A DNA stretch of 7,783 bases, taken from Candidatus Woesearchaeota archaeon CG10_big_fil_rev_8_21_14_0_10_36_11. Its GTDB lineage: Archaea > Nanobdellota > Nanobdellia > Woesearchaeales > GW2011-AR9. The translations under genes and the position numbers were made by a program. Shown here piece after piece: positions 1 to 5,695 of this stretch. The notes below the pieces were generated by a model. That model worked only from the letters and a program-made list of their open reading frames with translations. It was not told where the DNA came from and made no database searches. Within the stretch, counting starts at the first letter, position 1; each line of letters starts with the position of its first letter. Where the stretch lies: NCBI GenBank assembly GCA_002762845.1, contig PCYB01000035.1:1-7783 (forward strand). The letters run 5' to 3'.

Positions 1-75
1 TACGAAAGTCCTGTTCGTGTTGCCACCGGTCACCGCTTCGCTATAGACCGGATGGTAAATAAAATATATACGTAA
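1..75 (+). CDS. C-terminal end of an unidentified protein (partial)
   Basis: Reading frame 1 is open from the window edge to a TAA at 73-75 and gives 24 residues beginning YESPVRVATGHRF and ending NKIYT. The GC content is visibly higher than in the intergenic DNA that follows, which supports coding, but 75 nt of open frame is weak evidence on its own. I do not recognise the family. It converges with the 99-aa gene on the other strand, with a T-run between them. Confidence 0.4.
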   Translation, partial: YESPVRVATGHRFAIDRMVNKIYT

Positions 76-83
76 ATGAAAGG

Positions 84-90
84 ATTTTTT
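84..90 (+). terminator. T-run, probable archaeal terminator
   Basis: A run of six T follows ten bases after the stop codon of the partial gene at 1-75, in a short gap between convergent genes. Archaeal RNA polymerase commonly stops at such U-tracts without a hairpin. Assignment rests on position and composition only. Confidence 0.35.
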
Positions 91-103
91 AAAATTAACT
101 GTT

Positions 104-129
104 TCTACTTCATTTATCTACTTCATTTA
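104..129. repeat. Perfect 13-bp tandem duplication
   Basis: The 13-mer TCTACTTCATTTA occurs at 104-116 and again immediately at 117-129 in the gap between convergent genes. Its TTCATTTA portion is also the reverse complement of TAAATGAA at 73-80, so a stem across the T-run is possible. No function can be assigned. Confidence 0.7.
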
Positions 130-139
130 AATACACAAT

Positions 140-439
140 TCAATGTTTAAACATTCTATCAAACTTTTCCTTTGCTTTATTTTCCTTCCAAAATATACTG
201 TGGGATGCACGTTTTTCAAACAATGCAATGGCTAACTGAGTAACATTCTCTTCCGTATTGATAGCATTCTTTATCGCAACAGCTTTCGCATCACGTAAAC
301 ATTCGTCAAGAATAACAAAATGCTCCCGCTTACACTTTTCTTCAACGTCTTTTTCTTCATCTTCCGTAAGGTACACTTCTTCCCATGTTGGATATGAACT
401 GTCTTTTGCTGTCCGTGGAAATGTTTTTGAAAATACCAT
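140..439 (-). CDS. Small conserved-looking protein with DSSYPTWEE motif (99 aa)
   Basis: The protein starts at the ATG at 439 (MVFSKTFPRT), carries DSSYPTWEE at residues 13-21, then a strongly acidic/basic helical stretch (residues 24-41, many E and K), and ends in a lysine-rich segment. There is no signal peptide or membrane segment, so it is probably cytoplasmic. The start fits a leaderless transcript from the shared TATA region at 466-474, divergent from the GTPase gene. I believe similar N termini occur in small DPANN proteins, but I cannot verify that here and no function is known to me. Its DSSYPTWEE motif resembles DSSWPTWKE at the C terminus of the DGR target protein (residues 261-269), which may indicate a shared partner or targeting peptide. 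Confidence 0.75.
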   Translation of the reverse strand: MVFSKTFPRTAKDSSYPTWEEVYLTEDEEKDVEEKCKREHFVILDECLRDAKAVAIKNAINTEENVTQLAIALFEKRASHSIFWKENKAKEKFDRMFKH

Positions 440-456
440 CTGAAAGTATACAAAAT

Positions 457-476
457 AAGCGAATATTTATAAATTT
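457..476. promoter_or_regulatory. Shared archaeal promoter between divergent genes
   Basis: The 55-bp gap between the divergent starts at 439 and 495 contains a nearly symmetrical TATA element (TTTATAAAT, 466-474) preceded on the + strand by the purine-rich AAGCGAA (457-463), a plausible BRE. The TATA centre is about 25 nt from the GTPase ATG and about 30 nt from the ATG on the other strand. This predicts leaderless or nearly leaderless transcripts both ways from one element. The same AAGCGAA plus TATA arrangement precedes the DGR target gene. Confidence 0.6.
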
Positions 477-494
477 GTATCATTAAACAACCAT

Positions 495-1223
495 ATGCCA
501 TCATTCTGGAAACATGTCAATAAAGTACTTCGGGAAGCAGAGATTATTATAGAAGTACTTGACGCACGAATGATTGACGATACTCGAAACGTTGAAATTG
601 AACGAAAGATTGAACAGTTTGGGAAAAAGATTTTGTATGTTATTAACAAGTGTGATTTGGTTGATACACATACTCTTGAACCTCTTAAACGAATATTAGT
701 GCCTTCCGTATTTATCTCAAGCAAAGATAGATTAGGAACAACTATCTTGAAGAAGAAAATTTTAGAATTGTCACGAGGCAATCCCGTTACTGTTGGCGTT
801 CTTGGATATCCAAACGTTGGAAAATCATCATTAATAAACGCTCTTGCTGGGAAGGGTGCTGCACGCACATCTTCTGAAAGTGGATATACTAAAGGTGTAC
901 AAAAAATACGTGTTGATAATAAAATTCTTATCTTGGACACGCCTGGTGTGTTTCCACAACGTGAAAAGGATCTTGTCAAGCATGGTATGACCGGATCATT
1001 AAGTTATGAAAAAATTAAAGACCCAGAGATTGTTGCTCTTGAGTTGATTAGTGAAAAGAAAGTCATGATACAAAAGAAGTATAATGTTACAGAAGACGAT
1101 CCAGATGAAATCTTAGGAGCGATTGCAGTACGGTACAAACTTGTTTTGTCTGGTAACAAACCTAACATGGATGCAGCTGCACGAAAAGTTCTTAAAGATT
1201 GGCAGACAGGAAAGATAAAATGA
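495..1223 (+). CDS. Circularly permuted GTPase, RbgA/YlqF (COG1161)-like
   Basis: This 242-aa protein has the GTP-binding motifs in permuted order: G4 NKCD (51-54), G5-like SSK (75-77), P-loop G1 GYPNVGKSS (104-112), G2 threonine in GYTKGVQ (130-135), and G3 DTPG (148-151). That order defines the YlqF/YawG/Nog family, whose characterised members act in large ribosomal subunit assembly; a similar role here is inferred. It is somewhat shorter than many relatives, starting almost directly at the permuted G domain, with a short helical C-terminal tail. The ATG at 495 is the natural start: it lies about 25 nt from the TATA box and no upstream in-frame start is needed. The stop overlaps the ATG of the receiver gene (ATGA), implying translational coupling. 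Confidence 0.88.
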   Translation: MPSFWKHVNKVLREAEIIIEVLDARMIDDTRNVEIERKIEQFGKKILYVINKCDLVDTHTLEPLKRILVPSVFISSKDRLGTTILKKKILELSRGNPVTVGVLGYPNVGKSSLINALAGKGAARTSSESGYTKGVQKIRVDNKILILDTPGVFPQREKDLVKHGMTGSLSYEKIKDPEIVALELISEKKVMIQKKYNVTEDDPDEILGAIAVRYKLVLSGNKPNMDAAARKVLKDWQTGKIK

Positions 1224-1571
1224 AACGAATAATTGTTGCTGACGATGACGAACTTCAAAGAACAGCAAGAAGTGGTTTCCTCTCAAAACATTATGGCATC
1301 CCTGTTGATGTTGTTGAGGATGGAGACGAACTTGTCAAGAAAGTCCAAGAGGGAGGATATGACTTTATTGTAACAGATTATAAAATGCCGGTGTGTGATG
1401 GAATTGAGGCAGTAGAACAAATTAGAACATTTAATCCAACTATTTGTATAGTGATGGTAAGTGGGTAGTAATGTTGAAGAAGTAGCATTAGAAGCGGGTG
1501 TTACTGCATACCTTGAAAAACCGTATTTCCCAGAAGAACTAACAGATATCATTGATGGGATTGTACAATAA
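1220..1571 (+). pseudogene. CheY-like response regulator receiver, frameshifted
   Basis: Starting at the ATG at 1220 (MKRIIVADDDELQ), the frame encodes a receiver domain: acidic triad DDD at 8-10, phosphoacceptor D53 in TDYKMP, and the hydroxyl residue in MVSG (S81). The frame then stops at TAG 1469-1471. The next frame continues directly with SNVEEVALEAGV, the conserved lysine in YLEKP (K100 when corrected) and a stop at 1569-1571. Removing one G from the GGG at 1466-1468 restores an intact 116-aa single-domain receiver. It is either a fresh pseudogene or a one-base assembly error; +1 ribosomal slippage at GGG-T is possible but unsupported. It overlaps the GTPase stop by 4 nt and ends 8 bp from the convergent Hef gene. 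No histidine kinase or output domain is present. Confidence 0.85.
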
Positions 1572-1579
1572 AAGTTTTA

Positions 1580-3778
1580 TTATTTCTCGTACTTCTCATC
1601 AAACAACTTTACTAACCGTTCAGCAGTCTTAGGACCAACACCTTTAATCATTGTCATCTTGTCTTGAGACGCGTTCACAACATTTTTTACAGAACCAAAG
1701 TTTGTAAGTAATACTTGCGCTGTATTTAATCCAATGTATGGAAATGAACTTACTAAAAATTCCTGCTGTTCTTTTGTTGTATGTGGTTTCTTTTCATGAA
1801 ATGAAACGTCCCGCTCTTTGTTCTGTTCACGTTTCGCCATCACCGCTAACAACGCTGCGGTATCTTGAGGATTCTTTGTATATAAAACAGGAACGCCAAA
1901 ATCTAACACAATGGATGATAACATACCTCTGATAGCGTTCGCATGTACTTTTCGTATTGCATAAATGTCTTCCTCACCCTCAATAATAAGAACAGCTTTC
2001 TCAAAATTCTGACGGAGGTTTCGTACTTGGTCCAGTAAACGACCGTCAATGATAGATGCAACAAAGTCAGGAACTTTTTTGAGTTCAACACCAACACGGC
2101 CAGAGACAAGATAATCTGCCGAGGTTAGTTGTCCCGTTTTGACTGACACGCCCATATCAATAAGTTCTTTCACAATACGGTTATTTTTCTCGCGATGGTC
2201 AGCAAGGACGGCAACAATTTCATTATCCGGGATAAATTTCTGAAGTGTTGTTTTTTCGTTTTGAGCATTGTTCGATGTAAAACTTTTCTTCAGAGTCTCA
2301 AGATTGGTATACATACGTTTTTCTTTATGGTGCGCTGACCATCGATAGGATTCGTCTCGTGTTCCTGTTGATACTAACACGTTAACTTCGCCTTCTTCTA
2401 ACCGACCAGTTCGTCCCCGCCGTTGTATTGACCGGATAGCACTTGGGACGGGCTCATAAAAAATAACTTTATCAACTTTGGGAATGTCTAACCCTTCCTC
2501 GGCAACGGACGTTGCAACAAGAACTGTAAAATCACCATTTCTAAACTTGTCAAGGATGGCTTTCTGCTCTTTCTGTGAAAAGCCAACACCGTTTTTTTTC
2601 ATCTGACCAACAAAAATATTGTTTTTAATTCTCAGTTCGTCAAGCGCGGATACAATCTGTTCAGCAGAATCTCTGAACTGAGTAAATATAATTACTTTTG
2701 CATTAGGATTTTTTCGCACAACATCAAACATCATTTCCTGTAACATTCTTAATTTAGGATGTTTAAACTCTTGTTTGAAAAGTTCATTCGTGAAGTGCAT
2801 TGCGGACTTAAAATTCTCATCAAGCATAAGGTTCTTAAGTGCTTTCACTTTTGATGTTAACGATTCTTTTTGCATTTTTGTAAAGTACGAATGTAACGGC
2901 GCAATGCCTTGTGATTCTAACAGTTCAAGTGCATGTTCAACTTTAAGTGCTTCCGCCACTAATGATACTGACCGTAATATTTCAAAATCTTTACGACCAG
3001 AGGATATTTGTCGTTGTAAATCTCCTTGTAACAGTAACATTTGTCCTTTCATCAATGACGAAGAATTACAGTATCCGTAATTCTGTGCTTCAATAAGTTT
3101 ACTTTTCTTTACATCCTGTAAGTATTTCTGTATTCCTTTAAGTTCTTGAGGGAATGTAATAGGTATCCAATTAATGTTAACCTGTTGCACGTACGGTTTA
3201 ACATCAGCATCTTTATCTGTCCGCACTTCAACTTTTTCTATCAATAAATTTGTACACACTTCACGAATCTTTTCCATGTCTGAACCGGGAGATGCAGTTA
3301 ACGCCAAAATTCGCGAACGTGATGATACTTTATCATATTGTTGTGCAATCCACACGTACGCATACTCTTTTGTTGCATGGTGCGCTTCATCAAAGATAAG
3401 GAGAGAAACGTCTTCCAATTTTACACGTCTATTAATAACATCGTTCTCTAACCCCTGTGGTGTTGAGACAATAATCTTTGCATCTTTCCATAATTCTGCT
3501 CTTTTATCAGGAGCGACACTTCCCGTGAACAGAACAATGTTTTCTTCAGGAATATTGACATGGTGTCTAAATGTTTCAATGTGCTGTTCACATAACGGTT
3601 TTGTTGGCGCTAACATAAGAATTTTAGAATTTGGATATTGGTGTAACCTCTGTACAGCGAGAAGGAACGCTATTGCTGTTTTACCTAAACCCGTAGGAAG
3701 TACAACCAACGTGTTATTATTAGCAGCTGTTCCCAGAATTGTCTGTTGATATAACCGTGGCGTGAAATCTTTAAGCAT
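1580..3778 (-). CDS. hef: Hef: archaeal DEAH helicase-ERCC4 nuclease
   Basis: This 732-aa protein has the complete archaeal Hef layout. The helicase part shows Walker A PTGLGKT (28-34), DEAH (130-133), TASPG (161-165), an insertion domain at roughly 200-330, a second RecA domain with VIIFTQFRDSA (362-372) and QRRGRTGR (452-459). The XPF-type nuclease follows with ADHRE (526-530), SADYLVSGRV (553-562) and VELKKVPDF (564-572), then DGRLLDQ. The C terminus (about 670-732) holds tandem helix-hairpin-helix DNA-binding motifs, including IKGVGPKTAERL. Hef processes stalled replication forks and branched DNA. The classic nuclease signature ERKxxxD reads ELKKVPD here, so the arginine is replaced by leucine; E565, K567 and D571 remain. 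The start at 3778 fits a TATA box 25 nt upstream, predicting a leaderless mRNA. Confidence 0.95.
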   Translation of the reverse strand: MLKDFTPRLYQQTILGTAANNNTLVVLPTGLGKTAIAFLLAVQRLHQYPNSKILMLAPTKPLCEQHIETFRHHVNIPEENIVLFTGSVAPDKRAELWKDAKIIVSTPQGLENDVINRRVKLEDVSLLIFDEAHHATKEYAYVWIAQQYDKVSSRSRILALTASPGSDMEKIREVCTNLLIEKVEVRTDKDADVKPYVQQVNINWIPITFPQELKGIQKYLQDVKKSKLIEAQNYGYCNSSSLMKGQMLLLQGDLQRQISSGRKDFEILRSVSLVAEALKVEHALELLESQGIAPLHSYFTKMQKESLTSKVKALKNLMLDENFKSAMHFTNELFKQEFKHPKLRMLQEMMFDVVRKNPNAKVIIFTQFRDSAEQIVSALDELRIKNNIFVGQMKKNGVGFSQKEQKAILDKFRNGDFTVLVATSVAEEGLDIPKVDKVIFYEPVPSAIRSIQRRGRTGRLEEGEVNVLVSTGTRDESYRWSAHHKEKRMYTNLETLKKSFTSNNAQNEKTTLQKFIPDNEIVAVLADHREKNNRIVKELIDMGVSVKTGQLTSADYLVSGRVGVELKKVPDFVASIIDGRLLDQVRNLRQNFEKAVLIIEGEEDIYAIRKVHANAIRGMLSSIVLDFGVPVLYTKNPQDTAALLAVMAKREQNKERDVSFHEKKPHTTKEQQEFLVSSFPYIGLNTAQVLLTNFGSVKNVVNASQDKMTMIKGVGPKTAERLVKLFDEKYEK

Positions 3779-3798
3779 ACATACTTGATGACTATGTG

Positions 3799-3808
3799 AT
3801 TTATATAC
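3799..3808 (-). promoter_or_regulatory. TATA box of the hef gene
   Basis: On the - strand the sequence GTATATAAAT is centred about 25 nt upstream of the hef ATG, with purines (GGGTAAG) directly before it as a possible BRE. The spacing predicts transcription starting at or next to the start codon. Confidence 0.6.
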
Positions 3809-3875
3809 CTTACCCGCACTTGTCCAGTGGGGTGTGGGGGTTATTAATTTTTAATATCATAATCAAAACATTTCT

Positions 3876-4295
3876 TTACACCAGTTCCAAAATTTCACTC
3901 AATGAATCAATTACTTTTACTGCTGTTCCTTCAGCTTCAAGTCTTTCTCTGGAATGGTATCCTGTCGTTACCCCAAAACAATGTACGCCTGCTCGATGGC
4001 CAGACCGCAAACCATATACAGTATCTTCAACAAAAAATGATTCTTCGGTTGGAACCTGAAACTTGGCACAAATCATTTGTAATCGTTCTGTTTTTGGTGT
4101 AGGGTCGCCAGAAACTTCATCGAAAAGATTTACTATACCATACTCATCCAGTTCTCTCACTAGATTAGATTGAGGATGGCTACTAACTATAGCTAATCGT
4201 ATATCTCTTTCACGAAGTGCTTTTAAGATATTAGGAACATCATGATACATGGTTGGTCTAATTGGCTTATCCACTCGTGTAACATCGGAAGTTCC
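3876..4295 (-). pseudogene. HAD-family phosphatase, C-terminal part of the split gene
   Basis: This segment encodes the last 139 residues of a HAD phosphatase whose first 80 codons are at 7051-7290. In joined numbering it has YHDVPNILKAL (97-107), motif II IVSSHP (serine 118/119), motif III lysine PKTERL (K148) and motif IV FVEDT (E170, D171), then GYHSRERLEAEG typical of this family. A GTG at 4274 could start a 132-residue fragment, but it would lack the nucleophile aspartate, so the piece should be inactive alone. The frame stays open upstream of the GTG through GTSDVTR to the element boundary at 4295/4296, where host sequence ends. There are no internal stops, so the disruption looks recent. 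It lies on the same strand as hef, 97 bp upstream of it. Confidence 0.85.
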
Positions 4296-4305
4296 TGTTA
4301 GTTTC

Positions 4306-4343
4306 GTTTTCCGCTACGAAGTCCGGAAAACCTGCGTCCGCAG
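4306..4343 (+). other. Hairpin pair unique to the left element end
   Basis: GTTTTCCG (4306-4313) and CGGAAAAC (4324-4331) form a perfect 8-bp stem with a 10-nt loop, followed at once by CTGC-GTCC-GCAG (4332-4343), a 4-bp stem. The pair falls in the 40-nt stretch that separates the two outermost inverted-repeat blocks on the left and is absent on the right. It may be a recognition structure for whatever moves the element, or an addition inside the left end. Confidence 0.6.
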
Positions 4344-4388
4344 AGTTGTGTTTAAGTTCCAAATCAATCCGAGGCGAAGCCGAGACAT

Positions 4389-4405
4389 ACTGTCCGAAGG
4401 ACTAG
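4389..4405. repeat. Direct repeat copy 1 (17 bp) in left end
   Basis: ACTGTCCGAAGGACTAG matches 6989-7005 with one mismatch (C/T at 4402/7002), in the same orientation. Because the surrounding blocks are inverted, this repeat faces the opposite way relative to the element tips. It contains GTCC-GAA-GGAC, a short stem with a GAA loop; GGC-GAA-GCC with the same loop is just upstream at 4373-4381. Confidence 0.75.
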
Positions 4406-4530
4406 GGGGTTCCGTTCCATAAAAAGATCGAATGCGACACATCAAGAATAATGATCAAGGGGGAGTTCCTATTTTGTTTTTCACATTCAAGGCGGGGCGT
4501 TTCTTACAAAGACTACTTTACAGTAATAAA

Positions 4531-4550
4531 AAGCGAAAGCTTTATAAATA
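4531..4550 (+). promoter_or_regulatory. Promoter of the DGR target gene
   Basis: AAGCGAA (4531-4537, plausible BRE) precedes TTTATAAATA (4541-4550). The TATA centre is about 27 nt from the ATG at 4573, so transcription should begin at or within a few bases of the start codon; no ribosome-binding site precedes it. AAAGC-GAAA-GCTTT (4530-4543) is a perfect short inverted repeat covering the BRE and the front of the TATA box, and could be an operator. Confidence 0.7.
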
Positions 4551-4572
4551 ATCACTTATTTTAACTCTTAAA

Positions 4573-5406
4573 ATGGCATTAGAAAACGTTACAGGAAATT
4601 TATTGGCTTACAATGAATTAGAGCCGGGCACATTTCAGCATGTTGACCAGCTTACGATTGAGCGAAGAACAAATCATGAATTAAGAAATCAAGGGTTTTA
4701 TACTGCTGATGGAGAATTATATACTGTTCAAAAAAGAAAGCAGTTATGGGTTATTACTCGTGAACCGCAAAATTTAGTCTTAGAAAATATTGAGGAAGCA
4801 TATAGGCAACTAACAGGACAAGGAAACTATTTTCCTGACGCTGATGCTGCTCAAACTTCTTTAGAGCATGAGGATAGTGTTGTTGTTAATCTAGAAGGAT
4901 TAAAACTTGTGAAACATAATAATCATCAATATGGTCATTTTGTGGTTGATCCTAAAGCAGTAAAGAAATTAAATCCTGAGCAAAGAAAAGCTGCTAAACG
5001 TGTCTATGGTCCCGATGAGGAAAATTTTGGCCTAAACATGGAGATGTTTGCAAAGGCAGGAAAAACTCTCTACGTTTTCGTACTAATGCCTGATTATGTG
5101 CAGGGTACTTTAAGAAGTAATGATAAAAAGTTCGTTGGGCGGGCTTCGTGGCTGGATAATTTCAGCGACTATTTCTATGCCATTGATCGTGTCGTAAGCC
5201 TTCATCTCACCCTGCGTGGGGTACGTCATGTCATCGCCGAAGGTGACGCGCCTGAAAATGAAGTTCCACCTGCTCCACAGGAAATGAAACAAGATCAATC
5301 TGTTGTCGTTACGTTAGAAAGAATGTTGGAATTATCACGACCTCATGTTTCAGACTCATCTTGGCCCACTTGGAAAGAAACATTACGAAAAGAATATAAA
5401 CAATAA
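4573..5406 (+). CDS. DGR variable target protein (277 aa)
   Basis: This is the protein diversified by the retroelement. Residues 187-217 are encoded by the VR (FVGRASWL to LRGV); 10 of the 11 positions that are Asn codons in the TR are changed here (D195, S198, D199, Y200, Y202, I204, V207, S209, L210, L212), and N196 is unchanged. Invariant W193, F197, F201, R206, L214, R215 and G216 probably form the scaffold. A C-type-lectin-like fold is common for DGR targets but is not provable here. There is no signal peptide or membrane helix, suggesting a cytoplasmic protein. After the VR come a proline-rich linker (227-235) and a 40-residue tail ending in DSSWPTWKE (261-269). SVVVNLEGLKL (102-112) and SVVVTLERMLEL (243-254) look like a weak internal repeat. 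I do not recognise a named family for the N-terminal 180 residues. Confidence 0.9.
   Translation: MALENVTGNLLAYNELEPGTFQHVDQLTIERRTNHELRNQGFYTADGELYTVQKRKQLWVITREPQNLVLENIEEAYRQLTGQGNYFPDADAAQTSLEHEDSVVVNLEGLKLVKHNNHQYGHFVVDPKAVKKLNPEQRKAAKRVYGPDEENFGLNMEMFAKAGKTLYVFVLMPDYVQGTLRSNDKKFVGRASWLDNFSDYFYAIDRVVSLHLTLRGVRHVIAEGDAPENEVPPAPQEMKQDQSVVVTLERMLELSRPHVSDSSWPTWKETLRKEYKQ
5133..5223 (+). repeat. DGR variable repeat (VR)
   Basis: These 91 bp align without gaps to the TR at 5716-5806 (offset 583). There are 15 differences: 5155, 5165, 5167, 5170, 5176, 5183, 5191, 5192, 5198, 5200, 5201, 5206, 5207, 5220 and 5221. Every one faces an adenine in the TR (7 A-to-G, 6 A-to-T, 2 A-to-C); none of the 62 non-adenine positions differ. 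The first 22 bp are adenine-free in the TR and identical. The GC-rich CACCCTGCGTGG (5208-5219) near the 3' end is the likely IMH, where cDNA synthesis or transfer is anchored; the last two differences lie just beyond it and might be IMH/IMH* differences rather than mutagenesis. Confidence 0.96.
5230..5247 (+). other. Hairpin/cruciform candidate 3' of the VR
   Basis: GTCATC (5230-5235) can pair with GGTGAC (5242-5247) around a 6-nt loop, with one T-G wobble; an alternative pairing is CGTCA (5224-5228) with TGACG (5244-5248). It lies 10 bp beyond the probable IMH and has no counterpart after the TR. Known DGRs carry a target-side hairpin or cruciform just downstream of the VR that aids retrohoming. 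This stem is shorter than the classic example. Confidence 0.45.
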
Positions 5407-5475
5407 TTTTCTTCTTCATTCTTGTCTTAGCATTGCTCTGTGTAATGTGGAGTAGAGCTGGACTACACGCTCTTA

Positions 5476-5677
5476 TGCAAGAAATGAAGAAACCACTTCA
5501 TTTCTGCACAGAAAATAAGTCGTTGCTTATTTTCTTGTGCCATGGCGTTTGGCGACAACGTTATGAAAGATTCAGTTTAGACTTGCTCTAACACTGATAA
5601 GACAACTGTGACACTTTCCCTGAGGGGAAAGCCCGAAAATCTTGAATTTTCGTCTGCAATACTTTCGAGTATTACAG
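5476..5677 (+). ncRNA. Hairpin-rich RNA segment upstream of the TR
   Basis: Six strong stems follow one another with almost no gaps: 5476-5508 (10 bp plus 3 bp across a bulge, loop AAACCA), 5506-5540 (10 bp plus 4 bp across a bulge, loop TCGTTG), 5572-5597 (two 5-bp runs split by one bulged C), 5614-5631 (CTTTCCC/GGGAAAG, loop TGAG), 5634-5652 (CGAAAAT/ATTTTCG) and 5654-5677 (3 bp, a mismatch, then AATACT-TTCG-AGTATT with a UUCG tetraloop). A weaker CGTT/AACG stem (5546-5560) fills the gap. The segment lies between target stop and TR, where many DGRs carry avd, and has no gene. It is probably part of the DGR template RNA, or a processing or binding site for the RT. The first 69 nt after the target stop (5407-5475) show only short pairings. 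Confidence 0.6.
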
Positions 5678-5687
5678 CTGAAACGGT

Positions 5688-5692
5688 GGTGA
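5688..5692 (+). promoter_or_regulatory. Possible ribosome-binding site for the RT start at 5696
   Basis: GGTGA, part of GGTGGTGA, matches the archaeal anti-Shine-Dalgarno complement and ends 3 nt before the ATG at 5696. It is the main evidence that translation of the RT frame begins before the TR rather than after it. The spacing is short. Confidence 0.4.
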
Positions 5693-5695
5693 AGA

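Larger units (their letters stand above)
4296..4502 (+). repeat. Left terminal inverted repeat (four blocks)
   Basis: Four blocks recur in inverted orientation and in the same order from the tip inward at the right end: TGTTAGTTTC (4296-4305), TTGTGTTTAAGTTC (4346-4359), GGGGAGTTCCTA (4460-4471) and AGGCGGGGCGTTT (4490-4502). Their partners are 7042-7051, 7026-7039, 6939-6950 and 6904-6916. The DNA between blocks differs, and the left end has 40 nt between the first two blocks where the right end has 2. The pentamer GTTCC occurs four times within this end (4356, 4409, 4414, 4465) and once just outside it (4291). There is no gene in 4296-4572 apart from the target-gene promoter. Confidence 0.8.

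Noticed and set aside
1756..1784. PCNA-binding (PIP-like) motif QEFLVSSF in Hef
   Set aside because: The segment is the start of the first helix-hairpin-helix and lacks the paired aromatic residues of a true PIP box.
2775..3749. + strand ORFs of 101 and 191 aa within 2775-3749
   Set aside because: They are antisense to the well-supported Hef coding sequence and resemble no protein family.
4320..4420. tRNA-like or other structural RNA gene in the left end
   Set aside because: There are several small hairpins, but no acceptor stem, CCA-type end or T-arm arrangement can be assembled.
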